Shown here in pieces: positions 35,200 through 46,315 of a DNA stretch of 64,000 bases. The position numbers and the translations under genes were made by a program. The first letter of the stretch is position 1. Each line of letters starts with the position of its first letter. A model generated the notes under the pieces. That model did not search any database and had not been told where the DNA came from. It saw nothing but the letters and a program-made list of their open reading frames with translations. The stretch comes from Colletotrichum lupini (Eukaryota > Ascomycota > Sordariomycetes > Glomerellales > Glomerellaceae): contig NC_064676.1 in NCBI RefSeq assembly GCF_023278565.1, positions 620,001 through 684,000 on the forward strand. The letters are read 5' to 3'.

Positions 35200-35910
35200 A
35201 CCGCGCTTAACGACCTTAATAAGCGTATTATAAACTAATATAAACCGTTAATAAACTATAAATAAATATAAAATAGTATAAGGTAATATATAAATAATAA
35301 TAAGAGGCATAACGAGTATATACTTATATATAGTAAATATATAATTATAACTAAAGTAGCCCTTATTTATAAAAATAACGTAATTAATAAAAATACTTTT
35401 ACTAACTTTATAACAGGCGCACGACTTAGTACTAATCTTAGCGTTATTATATATAGTTATTTAAATAGTATTAGTAGCCTAAGTATAAATTATAGTAATA
35501 TTTAAGAATATATAATAACTATTTTTAATAATCTTAGGGTTAAGCTTAATCTAACGCTAAAGCTAGATTATATAAGTTAATATAATAATATTAAATAGTA
35601 TAGGGTAGTATATACTAACTTATATAATACTAAGGTTATAAATCTAATAAAAAGTCTTCGAAAAGGAAAATAAAGAGCTTATAAATAATATAAGAATTTA
35701 TATAATAAAGAAGTTATTATATAGAGATATACGTATTAATAAGGAGGTAAGAGGTTATTTTATAAGATATAAGGTCGTTAAGGTACTACGTAGGTTAGTA
35801 TATAGGGACTATTAGGAGCTATATACCCTTAATACGAGCTAGAACGCTATATTAAACGCTTATTATAAGTATTATATAGCGTACGTAATCATTAAAAAAG
35901 GAAGTATCTT
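35200..35910 (+). pseudogene. Relic reading frame inside the TIR element
   Basis: A single frame of about 235 codons starting ACC GCG CTT at 35200 stays readable apart from TAA/TAG codons where Gln or Trp may have stood (segments TALNDLNKRIIN, TFTNFITGARLSTNLS, VINLIKSLRKGK and YELERYIKRLL). It uses no domain I know. The coherence over 700 bp, while other frames stop more often and irregularly, is the only evidence that it once coded. Confidence 0.35.
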
Positions 35911-36523
35911 ATATAAAATTATTAATATATATATATAAATAGTTAATACTAAAGAAAAAAGTAAATAAAAAAAATTAAATTATAAATAAGTATATACACG
36001 TAATTACACTTATAATTACGCGTATATTAGCTTAAAAAGAAATATAATTACTAATTAATAAAAATTACACTAATAATTACGTATAGAATTACTTAATTAT
36101 ACTTAATTAATATTTCTAATTAGTAAATCGAAAATATTATACTTATAATTACGTATATAATCAAGTAATAATAATAAAAATAAAATAAAAAAGGGTATAA
36201 AATATAATAAAATAAAATATAATTACTAATAAATAACTATAGGGGTATAAGCGGATTACTTACCTTACTTAAAAAATATTAAGTTAGTTAAAAAGAAAAG
36301 GAAATTAATTAGTAATAAAAATTAATAAAGAAAATATACCCCCTAGTTACCCCACTTTTACTAAGTAGCATAACCGCCCTTACGTAATTACTACTACTTA
36401 TAGTTATAAATAATTCTTTATAATAATATACGGGATTTATTATAATATTTATTTATATATATAAAAAAGTCGCGCTATTAATACCTTAAATTTATAGTAG
36501 CCGTAGGTCTATTAGAAAGAACG

Positions 36524-36554
36524 GTTTTAGCGGAGTGCCTCTTGCAGTCTGCCG
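36524..36554 (-). repeat. Right terminal inverted repeat
   Basis: Reverse complement of 31637-31667 with one mismatch (C to T in a CpA context), abutting TA at 36555-36556. Confidence 0.88.
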
Positions 36555-36556
36555 TA

Positions 36557-39500
36557 CTGAGGCACGCTCGTCCATCTGTCTGCCTTGACGTTTGCCGAAC
36601 CGTTATGGGCTCATGATGGCGTTTATGAGTGCAAGCAGGGGCGTTTTAGCCTTTTTCCAATGCTGCCTTTGCTAAAGCGAGATGGCGCGTTGCGCAGTGT
36701 GAAATGCTTCTCCTAAGTCCGAATCACCACCCGCATCGGGCTGCCTAGGTACGTACCGTCAGAGGTATCTACACTGGAACTCTGACGGCCAAACAGCACA
36801 TGGGCGTAAAGTTATCGTTTTCTGAACGCCGTCTGTGAATAAAGATCCCTTGGTCTTCGTGTGATCAAATTGCATCATAAGTCACTTACTCAACTTTCTC
36901 CGCGGTCTTTTGCGATTCAAGAGTCCGGTTGAATGCACTGCTGTCGAGTGTTTGCTTGCATTCATACAGCTACCCACCAATTTGGAAAAGACCGAGTCCC
37001 CGGAACACATGACAACTTGAGCTCAATCAAAGTGATGTAATGTGTGTCGCTTAGAAGTCTCGGTACCATAGCTTTGCTGCATCTCGGCAAACGTCTTATC
37101 CTTACCTACCTCGTGTACCTGTTGGTCCCAGCAGATGGAGTAGAGGGCCAGGCTATGGGTATTACATGAGTGTAACTAGTCGAGAGATGGAAAGCCATAG
37201 ACAAAGAGTTTCTAAACACCTCCAACGCCTTGCTCAATGGCAAGGGCCTTTCTGACATGATATCTCATCTGCCACCCCAGCTCAAGGAACTCGGAGTTCA
37301 AACTAACCTGCCATTCGCCTACCCGGTGCTATGTTTCTTACAGTCTCACTTCAAATGGGACAAAGGGGTAGATTTCTCGCTCGGCTAACACAGATGGATC
37401 AAGCGAGGCGGTCAATAATACGCAGACAATCGGGGAAAGAATGGAGCCTGGCAAACAAACATACAGTGACATGTGTCCGTGTCCCTGAAGATCCCCCGCG
37501 TGGCCCTGCATGCCCAGAGACGATCCATTTCAGTCTCGACTTTGCACGTTCATCAGTTGCTACAGCTCGCAAAATATTTCGTGCAGGGTGAGTATGCAGA
37601 AGTGATTGGTATGGCCGATTTCGCGTGGTCTTTGGTGTCCTTTCATTCAAACTTCAGATGGCCGTTACGTAGTGAGAACAACATGACGGGTTGAAGGTCA
37701 AACCAACCCAACAGGTCATCCAAGAGAGGAGGGTAAGAATAGCTAGGTATCTTATTGATGAGACAAGTTGCTGGTCTCAGTGCCACATCAGACGTCATTG
37801 CGATGGAAGCACGGAGATGGACTGGCTCATAGTGATTGCAAACAGTTGCGTGATCCTCGCTATCCTGCCAGCTGCCGTCGCTTGCTGGCATAGCACGAAG
37901 CAGGTAAACGCCGTTTCTTTAAGCTGTCAAAGATGATTACCCAGGGTTGCTACACCCCCAAAAGTGTGAGGCCAAGTGGCATTATCGATCGGATGCACCA
38001 TATGATTGGATGCATGAAGGTAGTTTAAGTCGGGACTGGTGAGTAATACCCGAGTACCTACGGTGGAAAGTCCAGCCTTGTGTTTTGCAGGTAGCAGAAC
38101 AAAGTATATTTGGGCATTAGACCCTAGACACCATGTAGAATAATGAGATGTGATATTGGAGCCACAAGTGTCCTGCTGTGCCCGGTGCTGCATCGGGGTC
38201 ACGCCATCTGATATGGAATCCTCACGATGAACACTTAGGTGCATGGGACTTCTGCTGCCAGCATGGACAAGCCGACTATTAGTCTACTCTGACTCACGAC
38301 AGAGTGGTTTAGCACCATCAAGACATCTGCATCTGTAGCAGTTCGCATGCACCTTTACATTCACGACCAAAAGCTGACCATGTAGGGTTGTAACCGTCAT
38401 ACTCTCGATGCCTTCTTCCTGGGTCTTAAGTCGTACTTCAAATTGTGACACGACGAATTCGAAACCTGACATGCCCATTCACATCGGCGTACTACACAGT
38501 TTCTTGAGCACTACAGGTCATCTAGTACCTACAGAGGTCCACATAATCAAGAAAGGCGTATCAATAGCCGCCCTTGTGCTTTATGAGAGCTGCTCAAATG
38601 CACATCGTGAGTAAGGTATGCGCGACTCAACTCGACATCCAACTCTCTTTCTTGAACCCGTCGGTCCGAGGCGCTCGGTGCCTCAGATTACAACATAAAC
38701 GGTGTAAATGGACGTTGAATGTGAGACCAGACGATCCTGGCGCTTTGGAGCGCGTCAAAACAAAGGAGGGAGCAGAAGCTGTTGTGGTCCACCAAGAAAA
38801 AGCATCTACCGAATCTCCAGCGCTTCTCTGCCGAGTTTACCATACGAGAAAAGAGGAGAGCTGTGTAAGTGGACGTCTTCCCCTTAGGCCCCTCTTTCAT
38901 CCCTTGACTTCCAGGGACATCTCCACACCGGGACCTCCTAGTGCACAATACACAGCCTTAATCATGTGGAAACGAAGAATGTCGTGCACATTTGTGGAGA
39001 CGCAAGAGGTCAGTCATGCTGACCGGGACATAATAGACAGGGAACACTGGTGCTGCCTTGATTCCGAGCCGGCTCACCGAGATTATCAAAGTCAAAAAAG
39101 AAGGCAATGTAGAAAACTTGGCTTCAATGCTGTCCAGTAGGGAAGGTCGCATTCTCAGGTCATCAACTCTCACCGGAATATCACGCTACTTTCAAGAATT
39201 CGGGCCCTCCGCCCGAACGACGCTAAAAGCCAAGCTTGCGGTCGCAATTCTTTAGTGTCGCGTGCCTTGGAGACCCGGTTGGAGACGGACGGCACTTGCG
39301 CAGGGGAGCTGGGAGTTCGATTGGGACAGTCTGCAGATGCTGGGGTGCCCTGCCGGCTCAAGTAGGAAATGATACGATTCCCATTGTGGTGTGTAGGACC
39401 CTGAAGGCGGGGGTTGCGGGGGTTAACCCGTTCCCAGATATTCCAACTTTCAAGTTGATAAGATTTCTTTATGGAAACTCATCCAGGGTAGCCCAGGCTC

Positions 39501-40690
39501 AGGGACCGAAGTCATTTTGCGAGTGGACATTTGAGTCGGCGCAAAAGAAATCTTGTACTTCTGTTATTGACGATTCATGGGCTAGGAAACCTCGGACTCA
39601 ACTCCAGTCAAGAAGGGGGTGACATATCAAAAAGTTCAGAACGGTTAGGGTTTGCCGGGCAACGTGCAATGACGACAACCACGTTTTGCAATCCGGTATA
39701 GCAGAGGTCTAAAAGGGTCTCACATCGGCTCGTGCTGCCAAACCGACCTCGCACAGCAAGCTATGCCTCTTCGTCGCAAGAGTTGTTGCAATAACACCAG
39801 GGCTCCCGAGTCAGGATAGCCGCCCGGGGTTTCATCGCCAGGCCTCTTTTGTTTGCAGTGTGGTACGGAAGCAAGGGACCACAACACCCACATAACCGCC
39901 CTGGCGTAACGGGAACCAAAGGGGCCACCATCCTGGCCGAGCAAGGGTCCGAACGCCGTTTTTCTGCCCTGCTTTTCAACATCTTGCTTGTTCCGACCTC
40001 CGTTCCACCGTGTTCCTTGTTTGCATCTCACAAAGAACCCGGATTTTCTTGAAAGCGACAATATTACGATTTTCCAAGGCTCCCAGGGTTGCACCCGCGC
40101 TGGAGCACCGCCGTTTGTGAGAGGGCAGCTTGCTTTCCTTCCTTTCCATAACATGTATTTCCCTTCCTAATTACTGTCATTTATGTACATGCCTTGACAC
40201 TCAACGGGTCCATGCCCCGTGAGTATCTCGCCCGGTCGGGCAGCAAACGGTCATTGGGACCAACAGGTATAACGCATTGTTTAAGAAACCTTTCGTCCCA
40301 AAAACTTGCGCCGTCCCCCCATCTCTCGCCTAAAGTTAGAAAAAAGAGGGGACCGATTCCCGAACAAAGACTAGTCATGTCATCGGAGCATCAACGTTGT
40401 GATCTGCGGTCCCCTTTATGCCTCTGCCGAAGCGACGACATCCCGGTCCGTTCGTCGAGTGTGTGATACCCTAGATCTCGCGCGTCCGTCAAGTAATGAT
40501 AAACTGAACGCGATCCCGTCGCTCTTCCGTTCTCACGAGGTCTGTTGTGAGCAGAACTTTTGGACGAAACCTCAGATGATCGTATAGCCAGTTCGCGATG
40601 TGTTCAACAGCTCCGGCCAACAGCCTCTTCGGGGGCGCGTCCTTCTCCTTGCCCTATCATACCCTCGACGGAGCTGTCATCGCTAGCAAG
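36557..40690. other. Gene-poor interval, 4.1 kb, nothing recognised
   Basis: Normal base composition returns right after the inverted repeat. Many frames of 60-188 codons occur on both strands (longest 38574-39140 plus, 39720-40154 minus), but none has a recognisable domain, signal peptide or credible splice pattern. The last few hundred bases are the upstream region of the BTB gene. It may hold decayed genes I cannot identify. Confidence 0.45.
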
Positions 40691-41874
40691 ATGGCTTCTT
40701 CCACCATGGTGGTCACGGAATCGGTGACTGAGATCACAGAAGTGACGGAGCCAACAGAGGAAGTGGCTCAGTTGATTTCAGCGCCGACCATTTATCTCGA
40801 TGACAGCGGCGACCTAAGACTCTCCGTCGGCGGCGACGTTGAAGAACACCCACAAGATTTCGTCGTCTGCTCAAGGGCCCTTGGTCGAAGCTCTCCTGTG
40901 CTGAAGGCCATGCTATTTGGTCGCTTCCTTGAGGCTCGTCCGGTAGAGGGTGCTGGAGAGTGGGCCGTCGACCTGCCCGAAGACTCACCAGAAGCAATGG
41001 AAATCGTACTAAACATCGTTCATGGCCACTTCAACCTCGTCCCGGAGAAGCTACCATTGATGCGTCTCTACAACGTCCTGACAATCACGGAGAAGTACGA
41101 CATGACCGTCATCGTTCGCCCATGGGCGCGCTCGTGGATGCAGGGCGTCAAGCACCAGACCGACAATGCGTATCTGCTATGCGTTGCTTGGGAGTTGGGA
41201 GACACGGAAGTCTTTGAGACAATGTACAAGAAGATCACCTACGAGTCAATGATTGACCTCCAAGGAAGGATCGTATTTGGACACTTGGCACGCATCTGGA
41301 AGCCTGGGCCAGAGGGATACAATTTTCCTCTCGAAAAGATTGTCTACCTTCGGCCCCCGGAAGTCTTTGGTAAGTTTGCTCCGCCGATCAACTCAGTCAG
41401 GTCGTCAAATCGCTAACACGACAGTCCACAGAAACCATCGCCAAGCACCGCCAAACGTTAGTCTCGGCCTACTTGGACCACTTCGTCCTTCTCTACCGAT
41501 GTCTCAAAGACGGATGCAGATACATGAAAGGATACTACCACAGCTCACCAGACGCCGAGGAGTGCAACAGCATGCTTCTCGGGTCACTAGTGAGGTGTCT
41601 CGCCAAGGGAAAGGTCGACATTACCCTCCCGAGCCCTTGTGAATCGTACAGAGGAAATGTGGAATGGTTGGAGAAGGCCATTGGCGCCGCCAAGCTCTTG
41701 ACAGTGCACAAGCCATCTCCAGCAAACCAATGTTTGAAGAGGATAGAAGAGGAGCTGGCGAAGGGCGCAGTTGCCGCCGGCGTAACAAAAACGGAGTTGG
41801 TTGTCATTCAACCGGAGCATCGGGGATATCTGGAAAAGCAAGCCACCAAGACCGGAGTTGTCATGGCTGGATAA
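40691..41874 (+). CDS. BTB/POZ-domain protein
   Basis: Exons 40691-41369 and 41432-41874; intron 41370-41431 (GTAAGT/CAG, phase 1); 373 aa. The ATG at 40691 has the best context (CAAGATGG); an in-frame ATG at 40598 would add 31 residues. A Thr/Glu-rich N-terminus precedes the BTB fold. It contains DLRLSVGGD, FVVCSRALGRSSPVLKAMLFG and WAVDLPEDSPEAMEIVLNIVHG, then a helical region (LYNVLTITEKYDMTVIVRPW, YLLCVAWELGDTEVFE) seen in many fungal BTB proteins of unknown function. BTB domains mediate dimerisation or recruitment to Cul3 ubiquitin ligase; neither can be shown here. Its 3' end converges on the SSADH gene. Confidence 0.88.
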
Positions 41875-42373
41875 AAAGGTCGGTTGCATCATCGGTGTGT
41901 AATGGAAATGGAATTTTGGGATAGGGATTGTTGTTTCTGAGGTAATTCTGGGAGGGTGCATGGTTTGGGAACGGTTACGTCTGGAGTTTTGGGCAGAGTT
42001 ACGGGAGACTGTATGAAATCATTCAGAAAGATTAGATTTTTTACCCCATCTCTTTTAATTACTCGCAAAGAGTCTAATCAGAACTTCTCAACCAAGTTAA
42101 ATCAGAAAACATGCGTGGCAACAGTTGAGCACGGGGTAGGCTGATTCTAGCTTCGTCTGTGCATTGGGACATCAGCGCGGGGTGGAACTATGTGTTCACG
42201 GACGTCATCATGCTGTATCAAAACGGCGTAAAGATGGGATAAACACTTGAATCAAAACCTCGAAATTTTTGTTTTATGCCGATACACCATCCCGCAGACT
42301 ATGTCATCAGAGTAAACGCCCAGCCCTAAACCCCAGATTTGCCCACTATCAGAAGACAACATGCCATGACTCT
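41875..42373. other. Convergent intergenic region, 499 bp
   Basis: Lies between the 3' ends of the BTB and SSADH genes; presumably holds both 3' UTRs. No gene or terminator-like hairpin recognised. Confidence 0.5.
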
Positions 42374-43975
42374 TCAGTTGAAGCCAAGGTTGCCAATCGT
42401 AACAGACTTGATGTTCTGGTACTCTGCCAGTCCATACTTGCTGCCCTCCCGGCCAAGTCCACTCTCCTTCACACCACCAAACGGTGCCTCCGCCGCGCTG
42501 ATGAGACCGGTGTTGACGCCCAGCATGCCGCACTCCAATCGTCTCGCTACACGCATGACTCGGGAGATGTCTTTGCTGAAGAAGTAGCCCGCAAGGCCGT
42601 ACTCTGTAGCATTCGCCAGCTCCACGGCCTCTGCCTCCGTCTTGAAGGAGAAGATAGCCGCCAGCGGGCCAAAGGTCTCGTCATGTGCGACATCCATGTC
42701 GGTTGTGACTCCGCTGATCACTGTAGGCTCGTAGAAGTACCCCTTGAGCCCCTCTGGTGCTTTACCGCCCGTGTGAAGGACGGCACCCTTCTTCAGCGCG
42801 TCTTGTACGTGGGCGTCGACCTTTTGGACGGCGGCGGCGTTAACGAGAGGGCCCTGTGTGACGCCCTCGTCGATTCCTCGACCGAGCTTGTACTGCTTTA
42901 CGCGGGCTACGAGCTTCTCGATGAATTGGTCCTTGACCGCCTCATGGACGAGCAATCTGTTTGCGCACTGAGGATATCTGTCAGTGCGACTTCTAGGATA
43001 TCATTACCTTTGGAGAGACTTACCACGCATGTCTGTCCGGAGCATCTGAACTTGCAAATCAAGGCACCCTCGACAGCTTGATCGATATCCGCATCATCAA
43101 AGACGATGAACGGGGCATTTCCGCCCAACTCCATGCTCACGCGCTTCATCGTACCCGCCGCAGCCTTAGTGAGCATCTTGCCGACCCCAGTTGACCCAGT
43201 GAAACTAAGCTTCTTCACAATGGGGTTGTTGGCAAGCTCCATCGACGCCTCTCTATCTTTGGTAGGCACCACGTGGATGATATCTGACGGAATTCCAGCA
43301 GCGAGCGCCAACTTGGCCAGAGCCAGTGCACTGAAAGGGGTTTCGCTTGGTGGCTTGATGATGACTGAGCATCCCGCCGCAAAGGCTGGGGCAATCTTGC
43401 GGGTGATCATGGCTGCTGGGAAGTTCCAAGGGGTGATGATTCCGCAGACACCTACGGGCTCCTTGAAGGTCAAGACGGTGGTGTTGGCGTAGGATGAGGG
43501 GATAGTATCGCCGTATGACCGTGTCGCTTCCTCAGCGAACCAAGAGATGAAAGAAGCGGCGTAAACGACCTCGCCTCTGGCCTCGGCAAAGGTCTTGCCA
43601 TTCTCCAAAGATAGGATCAGGGCCACTGAGAGGGCATTAGTTTGTCAATTCCTTAGCAGGTAGTCATCTAATGTTGCGAATCCACTCACGATCGTCAGCG
43701 TTGGCAATGACCAAGTCGAACCACTTTCTAAGCAGGGCGCCTCGCTCCTTTGCTGTTGTTGACTCATGGAACTTGGCTGACCCCTTCTTCGCGCTCTCGA
43801 TGGCATCGACGAAGTCTTGCCGGCTCAAGTTGGCGCATTCTTGGAGGACCGTCGCGCTTGACGGTTCGTAGACTGGGAAAGTCTTGCCGTCCTGACCATT
43901 CTTCCACTCGCCGGCGACGAGACCGGAAGAAACCAGCAGGCTCTTGTCCTGGAGCTTTGCGAAGACGCCTGTCAT
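42374..43975 (-). CDS. UGA2: Succinate-semialdehyde dehydrogenase (aldehyde dehydrogenase family)
   Basis: Exons 43690-43975, 43024-43625 and 42374-42967; introns 64 and 56 bp; 493 aa, normal for the family. Motifs in order: GLVAGEW near the start, VGVCGIITPWNFPAAMITRKIAPAFAAGC (the cofactor and PWNFP region), GSTGVGK, MELGGNAP with the general-base Glu, FRCSGQTCV with the catalytic Cys, and KLGRGIDEGVTQGPLVN, which is characteristic of SSADH. It ends with PFGGVKESGLGREGSKYGLAEY. It oxidises succinic semialdehyde to succinate with NAD(P)+, the last step of the GABA shunt. No mitochondrial presequence is obvious, so a cytosolic form like yeast Uga2 is likely. The specific substrate rests on motif similarity only. 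Confidence 0.92.
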
Positions 43976-44088
43976 TTTGTGCCTTCAGTGATGTGATGTG
44001 CACTTATTTTTGGGCCTGTGCGATCTATTGGGAGGGAGGAAGAAAAGTGGAATAGCTGGTTTAAGACTCTACAACACGGGAACTTATT

Positions 44089-44097
44089 TTTTATATA
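44089..44097 (-). promoter_or_regulatory. TATA box of the SSADH gene
   Basis: Minus strand reads TATATAAAA, 114-122 nt before the ATG at 43975, a plausible fungal TATA position. Confidence 0.5.
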
Positions 44098-44458
44098 TCC
44101 TGCCGTCTTTGGTCATGTTTCTTGGTTTCCTTGGATCACCCCATTCTCGTAGCGGTCACAGCCGAGCTTCGGAGCATTGCGGGGACGCGAATCGACGGCG
44201 ATCCGGCTGCCGGTCGTGCATCAAATTCACCGAGGCTCATGCAGTAGATATTGGCGCTAGTGAGTGCCTCGGAAGTACGGAGGGGAGCTTGTATACAACC
44301 CCGCAGATGAAATAGGTCTCCCACACCCGGCACTATGTGAGTGCAAATAGGATTGATCAATTGAGAACTATCCTCGGCTCCATTTTGTTAGTCATACTTA
44401 CTTCAGGTTGCCTTTCTGTCCCATGATGTGCGCGGGGAGGCGCGGGATTTCCCTCACT

Positions 44459-44540
44459 GCCCGGCCGGCCCGGCCCCATATGATGTGGGTCAACCGGCCC
44501 GGCGGGTTCCGACCACTTGAATCTACCGGCCCGGCCCCGA
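44459..44540. repeat. GC-rich block with three CCGGCCCGGC units
   Basis: Units start near 44465, 44493 and 44526 and share the 10-mer CCGGCCCGGC; the first and last continue CCC then (A/G)AT-rich sequence. The surrounding DNA is not GC-rich. Such CCGG/GGCC-rich tracts are common near the ends of hAT-type elements, but I could not find inverted ends or an 8 bp duplication. Confidence 0.4.
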
Positions 44541-45028
44541 TGGCATGACAATATTTGTTCCAAATGAACATATTAAAGTTGGAAAATCGCATTTGTATTT
44601 GCATCATATTATAGTCCAGACCTTCCATCTTCTGATGCGGGCTAAAAATGACCACCAGATCTATCCACCGGGGTCCTGAACCGTTTTTCGGTCGTTTCAT
44701 TCTTGTATTGATACACCCTAGTGACAATCAGGCATTTTGTCACTTGACGAACTGAATGTAGACGCCTTTGCAACACACGACGACCTTTCCCAAAGTGATT
44801 GGTCACTCAGTAAGGTACTACCGGCCATGGAAGCTCGATATAGCTCGCGCTCAGCCGTGATAACTCTACTCAACTCATACCGCCATAGACACAGTCGACT
44901 TTACATGATGCTTCGAAGCTGAGGCTTCCATCATTGGAAGCGTTTAGAGATACTGAAGTCATAAGGTAGTCCGAAAAGTGACAGTGTCATGAGAATCTCA
45001 TATTGGCAAAGTAGAGGCTTGCCTGATC

Positions 45029-46315
45029 TTAGCACCACATGGGCTTCCGTCCATGGATTGACCAGCTGTAGAGTGGTAAGTTAGAGAATATGCAACAAAT
45101 CAGAGTGAAATCAGGAACAATGTTCAGTCTTACACATCGAAGCAGGCATGAATAGTTCTATCGGCGAGTTCCCTACGAGCCTCCATGGCGTAGACATAAA
45201 CCTCGGCTGGCTTCATGTTTAGAGCTCTCGTTAATGGTGCCATGAGGAGCCCGTCTAGGTTGGGTGACAGGTTTTCATGGTTCCACTCGCCTAATAACTT
45301 GTATTTCTTGTGCTTGGGCCACGTGTTGGTAGGCCACTTGAAGCGATGGACCTGGATGTCTTGAAAGCCAACCTCTGCGAGAAGAGTCTCAAACCGCCCG
45401 AATTCTTCGAATGGGGAGCCAAGAACTTCGAGTGCTTCAAAGCAAAGCTCAAAAGCCTTCATGAGCTTACTGCCTTCCGGGATGCTGTTATCATCCGAGC
45501 GAGGGAAGAAGTCTATATCATTCAGCTCGACGTAACCACCAGGGCTGAGATTACTGTGCACACCGAGCTGTTATTTAACGGTTGAAGTCGTGACGGGGGT
45601 GAGCAAACTAGAGAGAACCAACTTGAAACATCTCTGGAGAAATGTTCTCCAATCTCTAATACTACCCTTCATCATTCTGCTGTGAATATAGTCGAAGGGT
45701 TTCGTAAATGTCCATGGTTCCTCGATATCATCAATCTCGAACAGAACGTTGGGTGGGACGCTAGAACATAAGGCTTGTCAGAAGCTTGCCGGGCAAAGTC
45801 CATCCTACAGTTCTTACAATTCGGGCTGAGAAGCCGACAAATCAATTCCCAAAACCTGTAATGAATATCAGAATCTCTGCAACTTATTAGGAAGATGGTA
45901 GTATTTCTTTGCTAACATCGGCCTCGGGATGGTCCTCTCCAAACTCAATCGCCCATATCCCCGTCCCCGTACCCACATCGAGCACACGTCTGACGCCCGA
46001 GTCCAGTTGGTTAGGCGGTGCAGTTCCAAGATTATTGTCGAAAGTCAAAAGGTAAAGATTGTGCACAAGATCTGGTTCTCTTGTCAGCCGGGATTGAAAA
46101 AAACAGGGAGAGCGTCATCATAGTACCGAGTCTTTCTTTCTCTCGCTCATCGTTGGGTGCCCAGTACTCTGATCAGTTAGCATACCAACAGGCGCAAATG
46201 ATAGATCGCCCATACTCCCGTCCTCATATTTGTGATACGTTCTTCCATTCTCTACTCTGGATTCAAGTATCGAGGCTGCGACGCGGCCCTGTCCCGATTC
46301 CTGAAGACCCTCCAT
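45029..46315 (-). CDS. LaeA-like SAM-dependent methyltransferase, tandem copy 1
   Basis: Seven exons: 46216-46315, 46127-46168, 45917-46071, 45818-45855, 45623-45760, 45134-45553 and 45029-45065; introns 47-69 bp; 309 aa. SAM-binding motif I is VLDVGTGTGIWAIEFGEDHP, followed by VLGIDLSASQPELVPPNV and FEIDDIEEPW. Later come FDYIHSRMM, NLSPGGYVELND and the C-terminal WSIHGRKP, the usual order in fungal LaeA/methyltransf_23 proteins. Internal exons have exactly the same lengths as in the neighbouring gene at 47339-48913 (42, 155, 38, 138, 420 nt), so the two are a tandem duplication. The first exon is uncertain: copy 2 has two extra 5' exons, and an ATG at 46315 is simply the first in frame. Members are regulators or small-molecule methyltransferases; which applies cannot be told. 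Confidence 0.82.

Larger units (their letters stand above)
31637..36554. mobile_element. TIR DNA transposon of unknown family, RIP-degraded
   Basis: 4,918 bp bounded by 31 bp inverted repeats (31637-31667 and 36524-36554) that match except for one C/T difference at 31662. Both ends abut TA (31635-31636, 36555-36556), or GTAC if one more base is counted on each side. This suggests TA target duplication as in Tc1/mariner-pogo elements, although the length is unusual for them. The interior is extremely AT-rich with almost no CpA/TpG, and no ORF survives. One plus-strand frame from about 35200 to 35910 reads through with only TAA/TAG interruptions and may be the relic of a transposase or passenger gene; I could not identify it. 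An A18 run lies at 32196-32213. Confidence 0.75.
43976..45028. other. Intergenic, 1.05 kb, with a GC-rich repeat block
   Basis: Upstream region of SSADH and 3' flank of the first LaeA-like methyltransferase. It contains the TATA-like site and the CCGGCCCGGC repeat block listed separately. No gene recognised. Confidence 0.5.

Noticed and set aside
35995..36165. CRISPR-like array
   Set aside because: Repeats are short, degenerate and unevenly spaced in a eukaryotic RIP-mutated element; no cas genes.
24540..36530. AT-rich block as a centromere or mitochondrial insertion
   Set aside because: LTRs, target duplication, pol motifs and TIRs show it is made of RIP-mutated transposons.
38574..39140. 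188-codon plus-strand frame
   Set aside because: No recognisable motif, signal or membrane segment, and atypical composition; not enough to call a gene.
39720..40154. 144-codon minus-strand frame
   Set aside because: No domain; irregular composition; no splice partners found.
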